From assembly GCF_022479115.1 (NCBI RefSeq), contig NZ_CP092497.1, positions 4,898,001 to 4,962,000 of the forward strand: a stretch of DNA of 64,000 bases. Reading direction: 5' to 3'. Under the pieces are notes generated by a model, which saw only the letters and a program-made list of their open reading frames with translations, ran no database searches and was not told the origin of the DNA. Source of the DNA: Amycolatopsis sp. EV170708-02-1 (GTDB taxonomy: Bacteria; Actinomycetota; Actinomycetes; Mycobacteriales; Pseudonocardiaceae). Shown here piece by piece: positions 40,793 to 49,858 of the stretch. How positions within the stretch are numbered: the stretch's first letter is position 1; each line of letters begins with the position of its first letter. Made by a program: the position numbers and the translations under genes.

Positions 40793-42013
40793 GTGGTCTT
40801 GGTGGTCGAGTACCGCGGTTTCGGCATGCTGGCGACGTTGCCGCGTTCGCTCGGCGAAGAACTGCGTCCGTATACCGGGCACGCCGCGGCCGCGATGGTC
40901 AAGCAGGTGCAGCGGTCGGTCACCGCGTATGCGCAGCCGTTGCGCGGCGTCTTCGGCCGCGTCCTGGTCGTTTCCTGCGAGCGGGCGGTGCGGCATTACG
41001 TCGACTGCATCGGCGATCCGGACCTGCCCCACGACCGCTGGATCGACTTCTACCGCCTGCGCGGGCGGATGGAGTTCGCCGAGGGCCGGAGCCTGGAACC
41101 GTTGCACGACAGCGTGACCGTCGGCGCGCGGGCGGCGTGGCGGGCGATGCGGCCCATCGTGCGCGGGCTCGGCGCCGGCCCCGACGTCATCGCGCTCGCG
41201 GCGGAATCCGTCTTCGTCTACGTCGACGAACTCTGCGCCACGACGATCGAGGGCTACCAGCAGGCGGAAGCCAGGGCGGCGGGGGCGATCCCGCTCCGGC
41301 GCCGCCGCCTGCTGGAGCTGATCGCCCAGGCACCGGAAGGCTCGGCGGGCAGCATCGCCAGCCTGGCCGACGGCGCGGGCTGGCGGGTGCCGAGTGCCGC
41401 CGCGATGGTCGCCCTCAAGCGCGCCGCGGGCGCGCCCGCCTTTCCGGCCCACCTCCTCGGCGACACGGTGCTGGCCGACCTCGACACCGCGGAGCCGTAC
41501 CTGCTCACCGCGGATCCCGACGCCGACCTCGCCCCACTGAAGGACGCGCTGGACGGCTGGCGCGTGGCCGTCTCCCCCGTCGTACCGCTGTCCGACGCCC
41601 CGGCCGCCCTCCGCACCGCCCGCCGCGCGCTTCTGCTGACCGGCGAGGACGCCCCCGGCCCGGTCGTCTGGTGCCGGGATCACCTCGCCACACTGTGGCT
41701 GCTCGCCGAAGACTTCCTCGGGGCCGAACTCGCCAAGCAGAGCCTCGACCCGTTCACCTCGCTGAGCGAGAAACAGCAGGAGCGGCTCAGCGAAACCCTG
41801 CTGGCGTGGCTGGAAACCCGCGGCGGGGCACCGGAGATCGCGCAGCGGCTCGGCGTGCACCCGCAGACTGTGCGGAACCGCCTCCGCCAGCTGGAGGATC
41901 TGTTCGGCGACCGCCTCAGGGACGCCGACGACCGGTTGAACATGCAGCTCGCGCTGCGCGCGCGGCGCCTTATGCGCGCTCACCGCCGCGACGAAGGGAC
42001 GCCAGGGACCTGA
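40793..42013 (+). CDS. PucR-type helix-turn-helix regulator
   Basis: About 406 residues with the same order as its neighbours: LPRSLGEELRPYTG near the start, a helical domain with FAEGRSLEPLHDSVTVGARA, the middle region ending ATLWLLAEDFLG, and GGAPEIAQRLGVHPQTVRNR with LRQLEDLFGDRL at the C-terminus. The start is uncertain: GTG 40793 has GAGGA ten bases upstream and gives an N-terminus aligned with the paralogues; ATG 40745 and GTG 40739 are in frame without ribosome sites. No effector can be named. Confidence 0.85.
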   Translation: MVLVVEYRGFGMLATLPRSLGEELRPYTGHAAAAMVKQVQRSVTAYAQPLRGVFGRVLVVSCERAVRHYVDCIGDPDLPHDRWIDFYRLRGRMEFAEGRSLEPLHDSVTVGARAAWRAMRPIVRGLGAGPDVIALAAESVFVYVDELCATTIEGYQQAEARAAGAIPLRRRRLLELIAQAPEGSAGSIASLADGAGWRVPSAAAMVALKRAAGAPAFPAHLLGDTVLADLDTAEPYLLTADPDADLAPLKDALDGWRVAVSPVVPLSDAPAALRTARRALLLTGEDAPGPVVWCRDHLATLWLLAEDFLGAELAKQSLDPFTSLSEKQQERLSETLLAWLETRGGAPEIAQRLGVHPQTVRNRLRQLEDLFGDRLRDADDRLNMQLALRARRLMRAHRRDEGTPGT

Positions 42014-42125
42014 CGCGCCGGACCCGGCGTTCCGGTGGCCGCACGGTGGGGAGCACCCAGCGGAGGCCGCGGCGGGCGTGCTTCGCCCTCGGCTGGTCGA
42101 CGTGGAAGTCCGCCCGGCAGGCCAT
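41970..42125 (-). CDS. Possible 51-residue basic protein, antisense at its end to PucR
   Basis: ATG 42125, with GGGGAG seven bases upstream, opens a frame beginning MACRADFHVDQPRAKHARRG and continuing very Arg-rich to a TAA at 41970. Third positions are almost all G or C, including in the part that does not overlap the PucR gene. The last 44 bases are antisense to the end of that gene. No family is recognised; an artefact of GC-rich DNA cannot be excluded. The rest of 42126-42354 shows no gene and should hold the hydrolase promoter. Confidence 0.3.
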   Translation of the reverse strand: MACRADFHVDQPRAKHARRGLRWVLPTVRPPERRVRRVRSLASLRRGGERA

Positions 42126-42354
42126 TGCGTTTCTCCCCGTGGTGACGGGTGTTTACCGACGCTTTCCTGAATACCGGGACGGTGGGAAAATGTCGATGCG
42201 CAATAGACCGAGGCCGCCGGTTTTGGCATCCGCCTCGTGGTCGTTCCCCGAATTCTTGTCACCCGGGTCGCAATCGCCGGACGTGTCCCGCGACACGCTG
42301 ACGAACCCGGCGTTCCACACGTTATTTTGACGCCCGACAACGGAAAGGCGGGAC

Positions 42355-43344
42355 ATGGCCCTCCAAGCGCGCATACTGACCCTGCACGGCAGGGAAATCC
42401 GGCTGCGGGAATACGTTCCGTCCACAAAGGACACCGAGGGCGAGCCGCTCGTGCTGTTGCACGGGATCTCGGGCAGCGGCGAGACCTGGATCCCGTTGCT
42501 CGACCACTTCGAGCGAAGCGGGTTCGGGCGCCACGTCCTCGTCCCGGACCTTCCCGGCCACGGCGATTCGGCCGCCCCGCGGGCCGACTACGGCCTCGGC
42601 GCGATGGCCAGCGTGGTGCGCGACGTCCTCGCGCTCACCCGGAACCGGCACGCGACCATCGTCGGGCACTCTCTCGGCGGCGGGATCGCGATGCAGTTCG
42701 CCTACCAGTTCCCGGAGATGTGCGCCCGGCTGGTGCTCGTGGACAGCGGTGGACTCGGCCCGCAGGTGTCCCCGGTACTGCGCGCGACGGCGCTGCCTGG
42801 GGCCAATGCGACACTCACCCTCGCGGTCAACCCGGTCACCGTCACGATCGCGCACGGACTCGCCGCGGCCTGCCGCTCCCTCGGCGGGAAACTTTCCCCC
42901 GAGACCAGGGAGCTGACACGTCACCTTGCGTCACTGGCCGACCCGGGCAGGCGCCGGGCATTCCTGTCCATCGCGCGCAGCCTGATCGACCTCAGGGGTC
43001 AGCGCGCGAGCGCGATCGACAAGCTCTATCTCGCCCGGGAGGTGCCCACCCTCGTCGTCTGGGGCGCGCGCGACCCGCTCATCCCGGTCGCCCACGGCCA
43101 CAAGACCGCCGAAGTGCTGCCGGACAGCCGATTGACCGTGTTCAAAAATGCGAAACACTTTCCACATGTGGCCGACCCGGCTCGGTTCGCCGGCGAGCTC
43201 GAACGCTTCCTCGCCGCGACCGCGCCCGCCCGGTTGACCCTGGACGAGGTCGTCGAGGTGCTCATCCGCGCCAGCGAGGCGGCGGAAGCGCCCGGAAACG
43301 TCCCGGAAAAGTTGTCACCCGGACGCCATCTCAGGCCCGCCTAA
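42355..43344 (+). CDS. Alpha/beta hydrolase
   Basis: The 329-residue soluble enzyme has the oxyanion motif LLHGISGSGETW, nucleophile elbow GHSLGGGIAMQF, acid in WGARDPLIPVAHG and histidine in NAKHFPHVADP, a complete catalytic triad. A variable cap lies between the nucleophile and acid. Substrate is unknown. It is encoded between PucR regulators with 341 bases upstream and 177 downstream, so it may be a target of one of them. AAAGGCGGGAC precedes the ATG. Confidence 0.87.
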   Translation: MALQARILTLHGREIRLREYVPSTKDTEGEPLVLLHGISGSGETWIPLLDHFERSGFGRHVLVPDLPGHGDSAAPRADYGLGAMASVVRDVLALTRNRHATIVGHSLGGGIAMQFAYQFPEMCARLVLVDSGGLGPQVSPVLRATALPGANATLTLAVNPVTVTIAHGLAAACRSLGGKLSPETRELTRHLASLADPGRRRAFLSIARSLIDLRGQRASAIDKLYLAREVPTLVVWGARDPLIPVAHGHKTAEVLPDSRLTVFKNAKHFPHVADPARFAGELERFLAATAPARLTLDEVVEVLIRASEAAEAPGNVPEKLSPGRHLRPA

Positions 43345-43420
43345 ATGTCACTCGTCGCCGGATCCGACCACCCGTTCGGGTGTAGTCCATCCAGGTGGCC
43401 GATCAAGCTCCCGCCAGCCG

Positions 43421-43450
43421 TTGACAGTCCTCTCGGCCGGATTTTATGTT
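43421..43450 (+). promoter_or_regulatory. Promoter of the PucR gene at 43522
   Basis: TTGACA (43421-43426) and TATGTT (43445-43450) are separated by 18 bases, a near-consensus vegetative promoter. Transcription would start near 43457, giving a leader of about 65 bases before ATG 43522. Confidence 0.6.
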
Positions 43451-43521
43451 GCGTGAGCCACAAAATCTGGATCGGCTTCACCGTTGAAGAGGCTGATTTT
43501 GTTGCCAGCAAGGATAAAAAC

Positions 43522-44874
43522 ATGACCGACTTGGATACCGGATTCTCGCGGCACGATCTGCGGACCGCACGACCCGACCCCGACGTGCGTCACCCCGCCA
43601 CCCCGCACCGCCAGCCACCGGGTCCGGTCCAGCGACCGCGCGCCTTCACGCCGGCACCGAGAACCCCAGTGGAGAACCGACCTGTGCGCAGCACCGGTGC
43701 GAATGGACTGTGGGCGTCACTGCCCAGAGACCTGGGCGAGCGGTTCCGGCCGCGGGCCGACCCCTTGGCACGAGCCATCCTGCAGGAGGTGCAACGAGCC
43801 GTTCCCGAGTACGCGCAGCCGTTGGAAGGCGCGTTCGGACAGATGATCACGCAGGGTATCCGGCAGGCGATCCTGCACTGCCTCGATACCGTCGGTCAGG
43901 GGACGGCGCCGCTCGACAAGTGGTCGGCCGTGTTCCGCAACCTCGGGAAGGTCGAATTCAGCGAAGGCCGTAGTCTCGACTGCCTTCAGACGGCCTACCG
44001 CGTCGGCGGCCGTGTCGCGTGGCGGCACGTTTCGGAATTCGGGCAGGCGATCGGAGCGGACGCCGATCTCCTGTGCACCGCCGCCGAAGCGATTTTCGCT
44101 TACGTGGACGAGATTTCCGCACTGTCCATCGAGGGCTACACGGCCGCTCAGGAACGGGCGGCGGGCACCAGGGCCAGACGCAGGCGCCGGTTGCTCGAAC
44201 TGATGCTCTCCGATCCCCCGTCCTCACCGCAGTCGATCGCGTCGCACGCCGCGAACGCCCAGTGGGCGCTGCCCACCGAGGTCACGGTCGTCGCACTCGA
44301 GCGACGGCTCGGCCCGCTGGACCCCGACAGCGCAGACCTGGACGCCGACGTCCTGGTCGACTTCGAAGGTCCGAAGCCCTGCCTGGTCACCGGCGACCCG
44401 GAAAAGCACCTGAAGGACCTCGCCGAGCGGCTTCCCGGCTGGCGCGCGGTGATCGGCCCGGCCGTGCGGCTCACCGAAGCGCCGCGCTCCCTGCTGTGGG
44501 CCCGCCGCACGCTGCGGCTGGTCCAGCGCGGGGTGCTGCCGGACAATCCGGTCACCCGGTACAGCGATCACCTGTCCACCCTGTGGCTGCTCGCCGACGA
44601 GTTCCTGGTCCGTGAGCTGTGCACGCGCAGCCTCGCCCCGTTCGACGACCTCACCCCCAAACAGCGGGCGCGGCTCGGCGAGACGTTGCTGATCTGGCTC
44701 CAGTCCCGGGGCAGCGCTCCGGAGATCGCGAAGAAACTCAAGGTCCACCCGCAGACCGTCCGGTACCGCATGCACCAGCTCATCGATCTCTTCGGCGACC
44801 GGTTGAACAACGCCGACGACCGGCTCGACATGGAGATCGCCCTGCGCGCGGAGGCCCTGCTCGCCGAGGACTGA
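43522..44874 (+). CDS. PucR-type helix-turn-helix regulator
   Basis: The 450-residue protein has a Pro/Arg-rich N-terminal extension of about 55 residues not found in its paralogues, then GLWASLPRDLGERFRP, the helical domain with FSEGRSLDCLQTAYRVGGRV, the middle region ending TLWLLADEFLVRELC, and C-terminal GSAPEIAKKLKVHPQTVRYR with MHQLIDLFGDRLNN. ATG 43522 follows AAGGA by seven bases. A strong promoter lies upstream, so it is transcribed separately from the hydrolase gene. Confidence 0.88.
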   Translation: MTDLDTGFSRHDLRTARPDPDVRHPATPHRQPPGPVQRPRAFTPAPRTPVENRPVRSTGANGLWASLPRDLGERFRPRADPLARAILQEVQRAVPEYAQPLEGAFGQMITQGIRQAILHCLDTVGQGTAPLDKWSAVFRNLGKVEFSEGRSLDCLQTAYRVGGRVAWRHVSEFGQAIGADADLLCTAAEAIFAYVDEISALSIEGYTAAQERAAGTRARRRRRLLELMLSDPPSSPQSIASHAANAQWALPTEVTVVALERRLGPLDPDSADLDADVLVDFEGPKPCLVTGDPEKHLKDLAERLPGWRAVIGPAVRLTEAPRSLLWARRTLRLVQRGVLPDNPVTRYSDHLSTLWLLADEFLVRELCTRSLAPFDDLTPKQRARLGETLLIWLQSRGSAPEIAKKLKVHPQTVRYRMHQLIDLFGDRLNNADDRLDMEIALRAEALLAED

Positions 44875-45004
44875 GTACTCGTCGGTGAATCGACGTCGGC
44901 AGGGCGCCATCCGAGCGCCCTGCCACGGCGGCGTCCGGTCGCCTTTCCGGAGCGATCCGCGGCTCTGACAGATCAGCGTTTCCCACTCACAACGAGGTGA
45001 CGAG

Positions 45005-46249
45005 GTGACCCGACCGCAGGACGCCCGCAGCGGGGTCGAGGCGACGTACGGTCCGCTGCTCACGCCCGCCCGGCCGGGTGGGTCGAGCGGGCGTCCGGTC
45101 CAGCTCTGGGCGCTGCTGCCGAGAGAGCTGGCGACCGTGTTCCGGCCGGTGCTGGCCGATACGGCCGGGGAGGTGGTTCGGGAGATCCAGCGGACCATCC
45201 CCGAGTACGCGCGGCCGCTCGATGGCGCGTTCGGGAAGGCGCTCAAGACCGGCGTGCAGATGGCGTTCGTGCAGTTCCTCGAGCGCCTCGGGAACCCCGA
45301 GGCTCCGCCGGAGGACCGGCGGAGCGTGTTCGTGAGCCTGGGTGTCCAGGAGTTCCATCAGGGCCGCAACGTCGACGTCCTCCAGGCGGCCTACCGGGTG
45401 GGCGCCAGGGTGACCTGGCGCCGGATGGCCGAGGTGGGGCGCCGCGCGGGAGTGCCTTCCGCGACGCTGTGCCTGCTCGCGGAAGCCATCTTCGCCTACA
45501 TCGACGAGCTTTCGGCGCTGTCGGTCGAGGGTCACGCGGAGGCGCGGGAAAAGGCCGCCGGCGCACTGGAGCGCCGGCGGCACCGGCTGATGGAACTCCT
45601 GCTCGCCGAACCCCCGTCGCCTCCCGAGGTCGTCAAACACGCCGCCGACCTGGCCCGCTGGCAGCTACCGGACCTGCTCGTCGCCGTGGCCCTCGACCAG
45701 CCTTCGGACGAGGCCCCACCGGCCGCCTCGACCGCACTCGCCGACTTCGAGAGCACCTCCCCCTGTCTGCTGCTGCCCGCTCCGGAACCGGACGAACGGG
45801 AGCGATTCGCCGAAGCCCTGGCGGGCACGCGGGCCGCGATCGGCCCCGCGGTCCCACCCGTGTTCGCGGCCCGTTCCTTGCGGGCCGCCAGGGAAGCCCT
45901 GCGGCTCGTCGACTCCGGCGCGCTCGTGGACGAACCCGTGACGTGGTGCGTCGACCATCTTTCGCGCCTGTGGCTGCTCAAGGAACCGTTCTTGGCCGCC
46001 GAGCTCGTCCGGGAACGGCTCGGGCCGCTGGCCGGGTTGACCGGGAAGCAGCATTCGCGGCTGGCCGGGACGCTGCTGGCGTGGCTGGAGACCTGCGGAA
46101 ACGTCCGCGAGGTGGCGGAGCGGCTCGCGGTGCACCCGCAGACTGTGCGTTCCCGCGCTCAGGAGCTGGAGGCACTGTTCGCGGACGGGCTGCGGGATCC
46201 GGAGCGGCGGTTCGAGATGATCCTGGCTTTGCGGGCTGCTCCTTCTTGA
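45005..46249 (+). CDS. PucR-type helix-turn-helix regulator
   Basis: The 414-residue protein repeats the paralogue layout: VQLWALLPRELATVFRP, helical domain with FHQGRNVDVLQAAYRVGARV, middle region ending RLWLLKEPFLAAELV, and C-terminal GNVREVAERLAVHPQTVRSR with AQELEALFADGL. The otherwise conserved APEIA of the HTH reads VREVA. GTG 45005 has GAGGTG five bases upstream. It is the last of three same-strand PucR genes. It is followed by palindromes and then the convergent mce operon. Confidence 0.87.
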   Translation: MTRPQDARSGVEATYGPLLTPARPGGSSGRPVQLWALLPRELATVFRPVLADTAGEVVREIQRTIPEYARPLDGAFGKALKTGVQMAFVQFLERLGNPEAPPEDRRSVFVSLGVQEFHQGRNVDVLQAAYRVGARVTWRRMAEVGRRAGVPSATLCLLAEAIFAYIDELSALSVEGHAEAREKAAGALERRRHRLMELLLAEPPSPPEVVKHAADLARWQLPDLLVAVALDQPSDEAPPAASTALADFESTSPCLLLPAPEPDERERFAEALAGTRAAIGPAVPPVFAARSLRAAREALRLVDSGALVDEPVTWCVDHLSRLWLLKEPFLAAELVRERLGPLAGLTGKQHSRLAGTLLAWLETCGNVREVAERLAVHPQTVRSRAQELEALFADGLRDPERRFEMILALRAAPS

Positions 46250-46298
46250 CGGATTCCGGTCACTCAGGGGAGCGGCTGAGGGGAACTCGTTGCGTTGA

Positions 46299-46355
46299 GT
46301 GAGGGGTGTGTGGAAATAGGGACGTTGAATGTCCCTATTTCCACACACCCCTCAC
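46299..46355. repeat. 57-bp perfect palindrome (family F)
   Basis: Perfect 25-base arms (46299-46323 and 46331-46355) with a 7-base loop lie 50 bases after the PucR stop and between convergent transcripts. The stem is unusually long for a terminator. No gene is seen in 46250-46621. Confidence 0.85.
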
Positions 46356-46390
46356 CAAGGCGACCGCTCACAGCAGGCTCATGCCGAACC

Positions 46391-46429
46391 GTGTGGATTT
46401 CAGGTCACCTGACGCACCGAAATCCACAC
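46391..46429. repeat. Second palindrome, 11-base arms
   Basis: GTGTGGATTTC (46391-46401) and its complement GAAATCCACAC (46419-46429) enclose a smaller palindrome CAGGTCACCTG. Part of its core (GTGTGGA) also occurs in the preceding palindrome, so the two may be related. Confidence 0.6.
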
Positions 46430-46621
46430 AGTCACCAGTTACCGCTCCGCGACGTCGGGTATCCGTTAGCGATCAGGCGCCGCCCGTTCCGTCCGCCCGG
46501 TCACCCTCAAGTACCAGCCGACGCCATGTGAAGGGTCCCTACACGCGCTGGCGCGTCTCGGGTTCCGCGAGAGGCGCCGGTGTCGCGACCCCTCCGGTCA
46601 GGTACTCGGCTTCCGGTCGCA

Positions 46622-47260
46622 TCAAGCGGCCGCCAAAGCGGTGATCCGCCACTTCCCCTCGGCCCGTTCCGCGTTGACGCTCAGCTGAGCCGCGCCCGTA
46701 CTGCGTTGCCCGTCCCCGCGCACACCGGTCTGGTCCAGGAACACCAGCAGCGACGCCCGGTCCCCGTCGAGGACCTTGACGCCCGAGACCACCGCGGTCG
46801 AGGTCACGACCAGTTTCTGCTCCGCAGCGAGCCCCCGGACCTGCGCGAACAGCTGGTCGTACTGTCCCAGCGCCGGCCCGGTGAGGACCGCTTTCGCGGC
46901 TTGCTCGCTCTTGGCGGGGTCGTCGTAGCGGTAGGAGAAGACCGTGCCGAGCGCCTTGCCGATCTGGTCGCCCACCTCCGCGGTGGTGGCGACGTCGGTC
47001 AGCGCGGTGTTGTGCGTCAGCGCCGCCGTCGCGTCCCGCGCCTCGATCGCGAACCACCCCGCGAGGCCCGCCATCGCCAGCGCGACCGCGCCGAACACCA
47101 TCGCTCCCCGCCGCCGCACCGGAACGACGACCGGCGCCTCAGGAGTCTCCTCGGCAGCGGTTTCCTCGGCAGGCGCTTCGAGAACCCGGGTGCTCCCGCC
47201 CATCTTCCCGGCCACCTTCACCGCGCGCCGCGCCGGTTTGTCGGCTCGTTTCGTGGTCAT
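46622..47260 (-). CDS. Mce-associated membrane protein
   Basis: The 212-residue protein has a charged cytoplasmic N-terminus of about 65 residues, one membrane span (MVFGAVALAMAGLAGWFAI) and an exterior NTF2-like domain (TDVATTAEVGDQIGKALGTVFSYRYDD ... in parts) typical of Mas proteins encoded after mce genes. These stabilise or assemble the Mce complex. ATG 47260 follows GGAGGA. It is the last gene of the operon, 11 bases after the other Mas-type gene. Confidence 0.8.
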   Translation of the reverse strand: MTTKRADKPARRAVKVAGKMGGSTRVLEAPAEETAAEETPEAPVVVPVRRRGAMVFGAVALAMAGLAGWFAIEARDATAALTHNTALTDVATTAEVGDQIGKALGTVFSYRYDDPAKSEQAAKAVLTGPALGQYDQLFAQVRGLAAEQKLVVTSTAVVSGVKVLDGDRASLLVFLDQTGVRGDGQRSTGAAQLSVNAERAEGKWRITALAAA

Positions 47261-47271
47261 CGTGTCCTCCG

Positions 47272-47775
47272 TCAGGGCTTTCCGGTGTCGGTCACCGGCA
47301 CCTGGCCGAGTGACGTGACGCGCCACCCGTCCGGCGTCCGGTTCAGGCCGGCGCGGAACCGGTTGTGCTTGGTCACGGCTTCCCCGCCCTCGGACCGCAC
47401 CTCGAGCTCGACCGAAGCGATCACCTCGGCCGTCCCGCCGCCACTGTCCACTTCGGTCACCGCGGCGTCGACGACCCGGCCGGTGGTGACGGTTTTCGCC
47501 TGGCCGATCCGGCCGAGGCCGCCTTCACGGTCCCGCGCCAGCTCTTCGTGCAGCGCGCCGCCGGACAGGTTCAGCCAGTTCTGGTAGCCCTGCTCGGCCT
47601 GCCGGTAGTCCAAAGTGGTCAGTGCCGCGACCGACTGCCTGCCCGCCTGCAAGGCCTCGTCGCGGACCGTGGCCCGCGCGACGCCGTCGTCGTGGCTCGC
47701 GTCCCACCACGAGTAGCCGAACCAGGCCGCCGCCGCGGTGGCGACCGCTGCCAGAAACGCCACGATCCGAGTCAT
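47272..47775 (-). CDS. Mce-associated membrane protein
   Basis: The 167-residue protein has an N-terminal membrane span (IVAFLAAVATAAAAWFGY) and an exterior helical/NTF2-like domain (LTTLDYRQAEQGYQNWLNLS), the layout of Mas/Mam proteins found after mceF. ATG 47775 is chosen because AGGAGG (47790-47785) is nine bases upstream; a GTG at 47784 would abut that site. It begins five bases after the mceF stop. Confidence 0.82.
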   Translation of the reverse strand: MTRIVAFLAAVATAAAAWFGYSWWDASHDDGVARATVRDEALQAGRQSVAALTTLDYRQAEQGYQNWLNLSGGALHEELARDREGGLGRIGQAKTVTTGRVVDAAVTEVDSGGGTAEVIASVELEVRSEGGEAVTKHNRFRAGLNRTPDGWRVTSLGQVPVTDTGKP

Positions 47776-47780
47776 GGCCT

Positions 47781-48881
47781 TCACCTCCTGGGCACGTTCT
47801 GCGAGCCACGCACGTTCGTCGGGTTGCCCTTCGGCAGGGCACAGCGCGCCGCGGTGTTCAGTGGACGCGGCGCAGTGTCGAGTCCGTCGCGATAGCCGGT
47901 CCCGTAGCCGGTGACGCACGGCGGCGGATCGAAGAACGTCAGCGAGAGGCCGACGTGCGCGCCGTCCGGCCCCATGATCGCGTGCCCGGCGGCGACCGCT
48001 TTCGGCGCGGTGACCAGTAATTGCTCGAGGCCGTCCTGCCGGGTTTCGAGCACGTCCGCGGTGGTCAGCAGATTCGCCAGCAGGATGCCAAGGCTCGGGC
48101 CGGTCTCCCGCAGCAGGGTGCTGATCTCGTTCGCGGCCGCCGGGACGGCCGGGATCAGCCGTCGCAGATCGCCGTCGGAGCTCTTCAACGTCGCGGCGAG
48201 CAGTTTCGCGTTCGCGCCGAACGAGCGGATCGCGTCCGCCTGCGAGACCTGGGTGTCGAGCACGGTCTGCGCGTCGGTCACGAGCCTGGTCAGCGGGCCG
48301 ACGTGCGCGCTCGCCTCCCGCACGAACTCGATCCCCCTGCCGACGAGCTGATCCAGCGCCGGGCCCGCGTCGGACGTCGCGTTGTACAGCTCGTCGACCA
48401 CGGTCCGCAGGGCCGGTTTCGGCACCGAGTTCGCGAAAGAGTCCACACTGGACAGGACGACGTCCACCGGCAGCGGGATCTTCGTGTCCGCCTCGGCGAT
48501 CACCGAACCGTCCCGCAGCATGGCCCCGTTGTCGCGGCGCGGCCGCAGATCGACGTACTGCTCGCCGACCGCGGACCGGTTGGCGACGACGGCTTCGGTG
48601 TCCGCGGGCACATCCGGGCCGCCCGGCTCGATTTCGAGGTCCACCTCCATCCCGGAGGCGGTCAGCCGCAGTTCGCCGACCCTGCCGATCGGCACGCCCC
48701 GATAGGTGACCTCGGCGTTGCTGAAGATGCCCCCGCCGGTCGCGAGCCGCACCTTGACGGTGTACCCGCGATCGAGCACCAGTTTGTCCAGCCCCGCGTA
48801 CGTCGCGCCGACATACGCGACGCCGAGGACCGCGATGGTCACGAAGACCACCAGCTGCACGCGGACGAACTTGGTCAACAT
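47781..48881 (-). CDS. mceF: MCE family protein MceF
   Basis: The 366-residue protein has an N-terminal anchor (VVFVTIAVLGVAYVG), the MCE/MlaD domain (VKVRLATGGGIFSNAEVTYRGVPIGRV ... GEQYVDLRPR), and a long helical region that in the complex forms part of the tunnel, ending in a cysteine-containing tail (FFDPPPCVTGYGTG and ARCALPKG). It is the last of six MCE proteins. Its start overlaps the mceE stop (TGATG). The complex takes up lipids or sterols across the envelope. Confidence 0.88.
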   Translation of the reverse strand: MLTKFVRVQLVVFVTIAVLGVAYVGATYAGLDKLVLDRGYTVKVRLATGGGIFSNAEVTYRGVPIGRVGELRLTASGMEVDLEIEPGGPDVPADTEAVVANRSAVGEQYVDLRPRRDNGAMLRDGSVIAEADTKIPLPVDVVLSSVDSFANSVPKPALRTVVDELYNATSDAGPALDQLVGRGIEFVREASAHVGPLTRLVTDAQTVLDTQVSQADAIRSFGANAKLLAATLKSSDGDLRRLIPAVPAAANEISTLLRETGPSLGILLANLLTTADVLETRQDGLEQLLVTAPKAVAAGHAIMGPDGAHVGLSLTFFDPPPCVTGYGTGYRDGLDTAPRPLNTAARCALPKGNPTNVRGSQNVPRR

Positions 48882-49858
48882 CAGCGGCCACCACTGTTCT
48901 TGAAGGTCAGGAACGTGTTCAGGTAGTCACCGCGGATGGCCTCGAGCGCGGCGTCGGGGAACGGGAAGGTGAAGATCATCTCCATCGCCTTCGGCAGTTT
49001 GTCCCCGGATTCGGCCAGCTTCCGCAGCAGCGGTTCGAGCGCCTTGAGGTCGGCGACGAGATCGTCCTTGCTGCGGTTCACCGTGTCGACCGCGACCGAG
49101 GTGAGCCCGTCCAACGACTTCAGCATCCCGACCAGCGCCTGACGCTGCTGGTTCAGGACCTCGATCCCCGGCGTGAGCCCGTTCAGGGTCGCCTTGATCT
49201 CTTCGGTGTTCGCGTTCAGGGTCGCCGCGAGCTTGTTGACACTCTCGATGGCGCGGGTGATCTCCGCCTTGTGCTCGTCCAGCCCGCGGACGAACACGTC
49301 CAAATTGGACAGAAGGCTGCGTGCCGCGCTCTCCTTGCCGCCGAGCGCGGCGTTGAGTTCACGGGTGATGTTCTGCACCTGCGCGACGCCACCGCCGTTG
49401 AGCAGCAGGGAAAGCGCGCCGAAGACCTCCTCGATCTCCGGGGTCAGCGAAGAGCTGGCCAGCGGGATCACCGCGCCGTCGACCAGCCGCCCGCTCGGTG
49501 TCCCCTCGGGCGGTGGCGCGAGCTCGACGAACTTCTCGCCGAGGATGCTCGCCTGCCGCAGCCGCGCGACGGCGTTGGCGGGCAGGTTCACGTCCCCGCT
49601 GATGAGCAGGCCGACCACCGCGCTGCGGCCGTCCGGCGCCAGATCGACGGTCCGCACCTGGCCGACCGGGACGTCGTTGACCTTCACCCCGGACTGGGGC
49701 ACGAGGTCCAGCACGTTGGTGAAACTGGCCGTGACGTGGATCGGGCGCTCCCCCAGCGCGGCGCCGCCCGGCAGCGGGATGTCGTAGACGTCCACACCGT
49801 CGCTGCAGCCGGTGGCCGCCAGCACGAGGACCAGGACCGCAGCGAGCCGGGTTTTCAT
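48881..49858 (-). CDS. mceE: MCE family lipoprotein MceE
   Basis: The 325-residue protein has a lipoprotein signal with lipobox LAATGC, as expected for the fifth gene of mce operons (LprK type). The MCE domain follows (IHVTASFTNVLDLVPQSGVK ... VPVGQV; ILGEKFVELAPP) and then a long coiled helical region (LNANTEEIKATLNGLTPGIE). It would attach the tube of the Mce complex to the membrane by its lipid. Its ATG overlaps the restored stop codon of mceD. Confidence 0.9.
   Translation of the reverse strand: MKTRLAAVLVLVLAATGCSDGVDVYDIPLPGGAALGERPIHVTASFTNVLDLVPQSGVKVNDVPVGQVRTVDLAPDGRSAVVGLLISGDVNLPANAVARLRQASILGEKFVELAPPPEGTPSGRLVDGAVIPLASSSLTPEIEEVFGALSLLLNGGGVAQVQNITRELNAALGGKESAARSLLSNLDVFVRGLDEHKAEITRAIESVNKLAATLNANTEEIKATLNGLTPGIEVLNQQRQALVGMLKSLDGLTSVAVDTVNRSKDDLVADLKALEPLLRKLAESGDKLPKAMEMIFTFPFPDAALEAIRGDYLNTFLTFKNSGGR

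Noticed and set aside
48881..49858. mceE considered as a second frameshifted gene because of the overlapping frame from mceD
   Set aside because: It has an intact signal peptide, lipobox, MCE domain and stop codon overlapping mceF.
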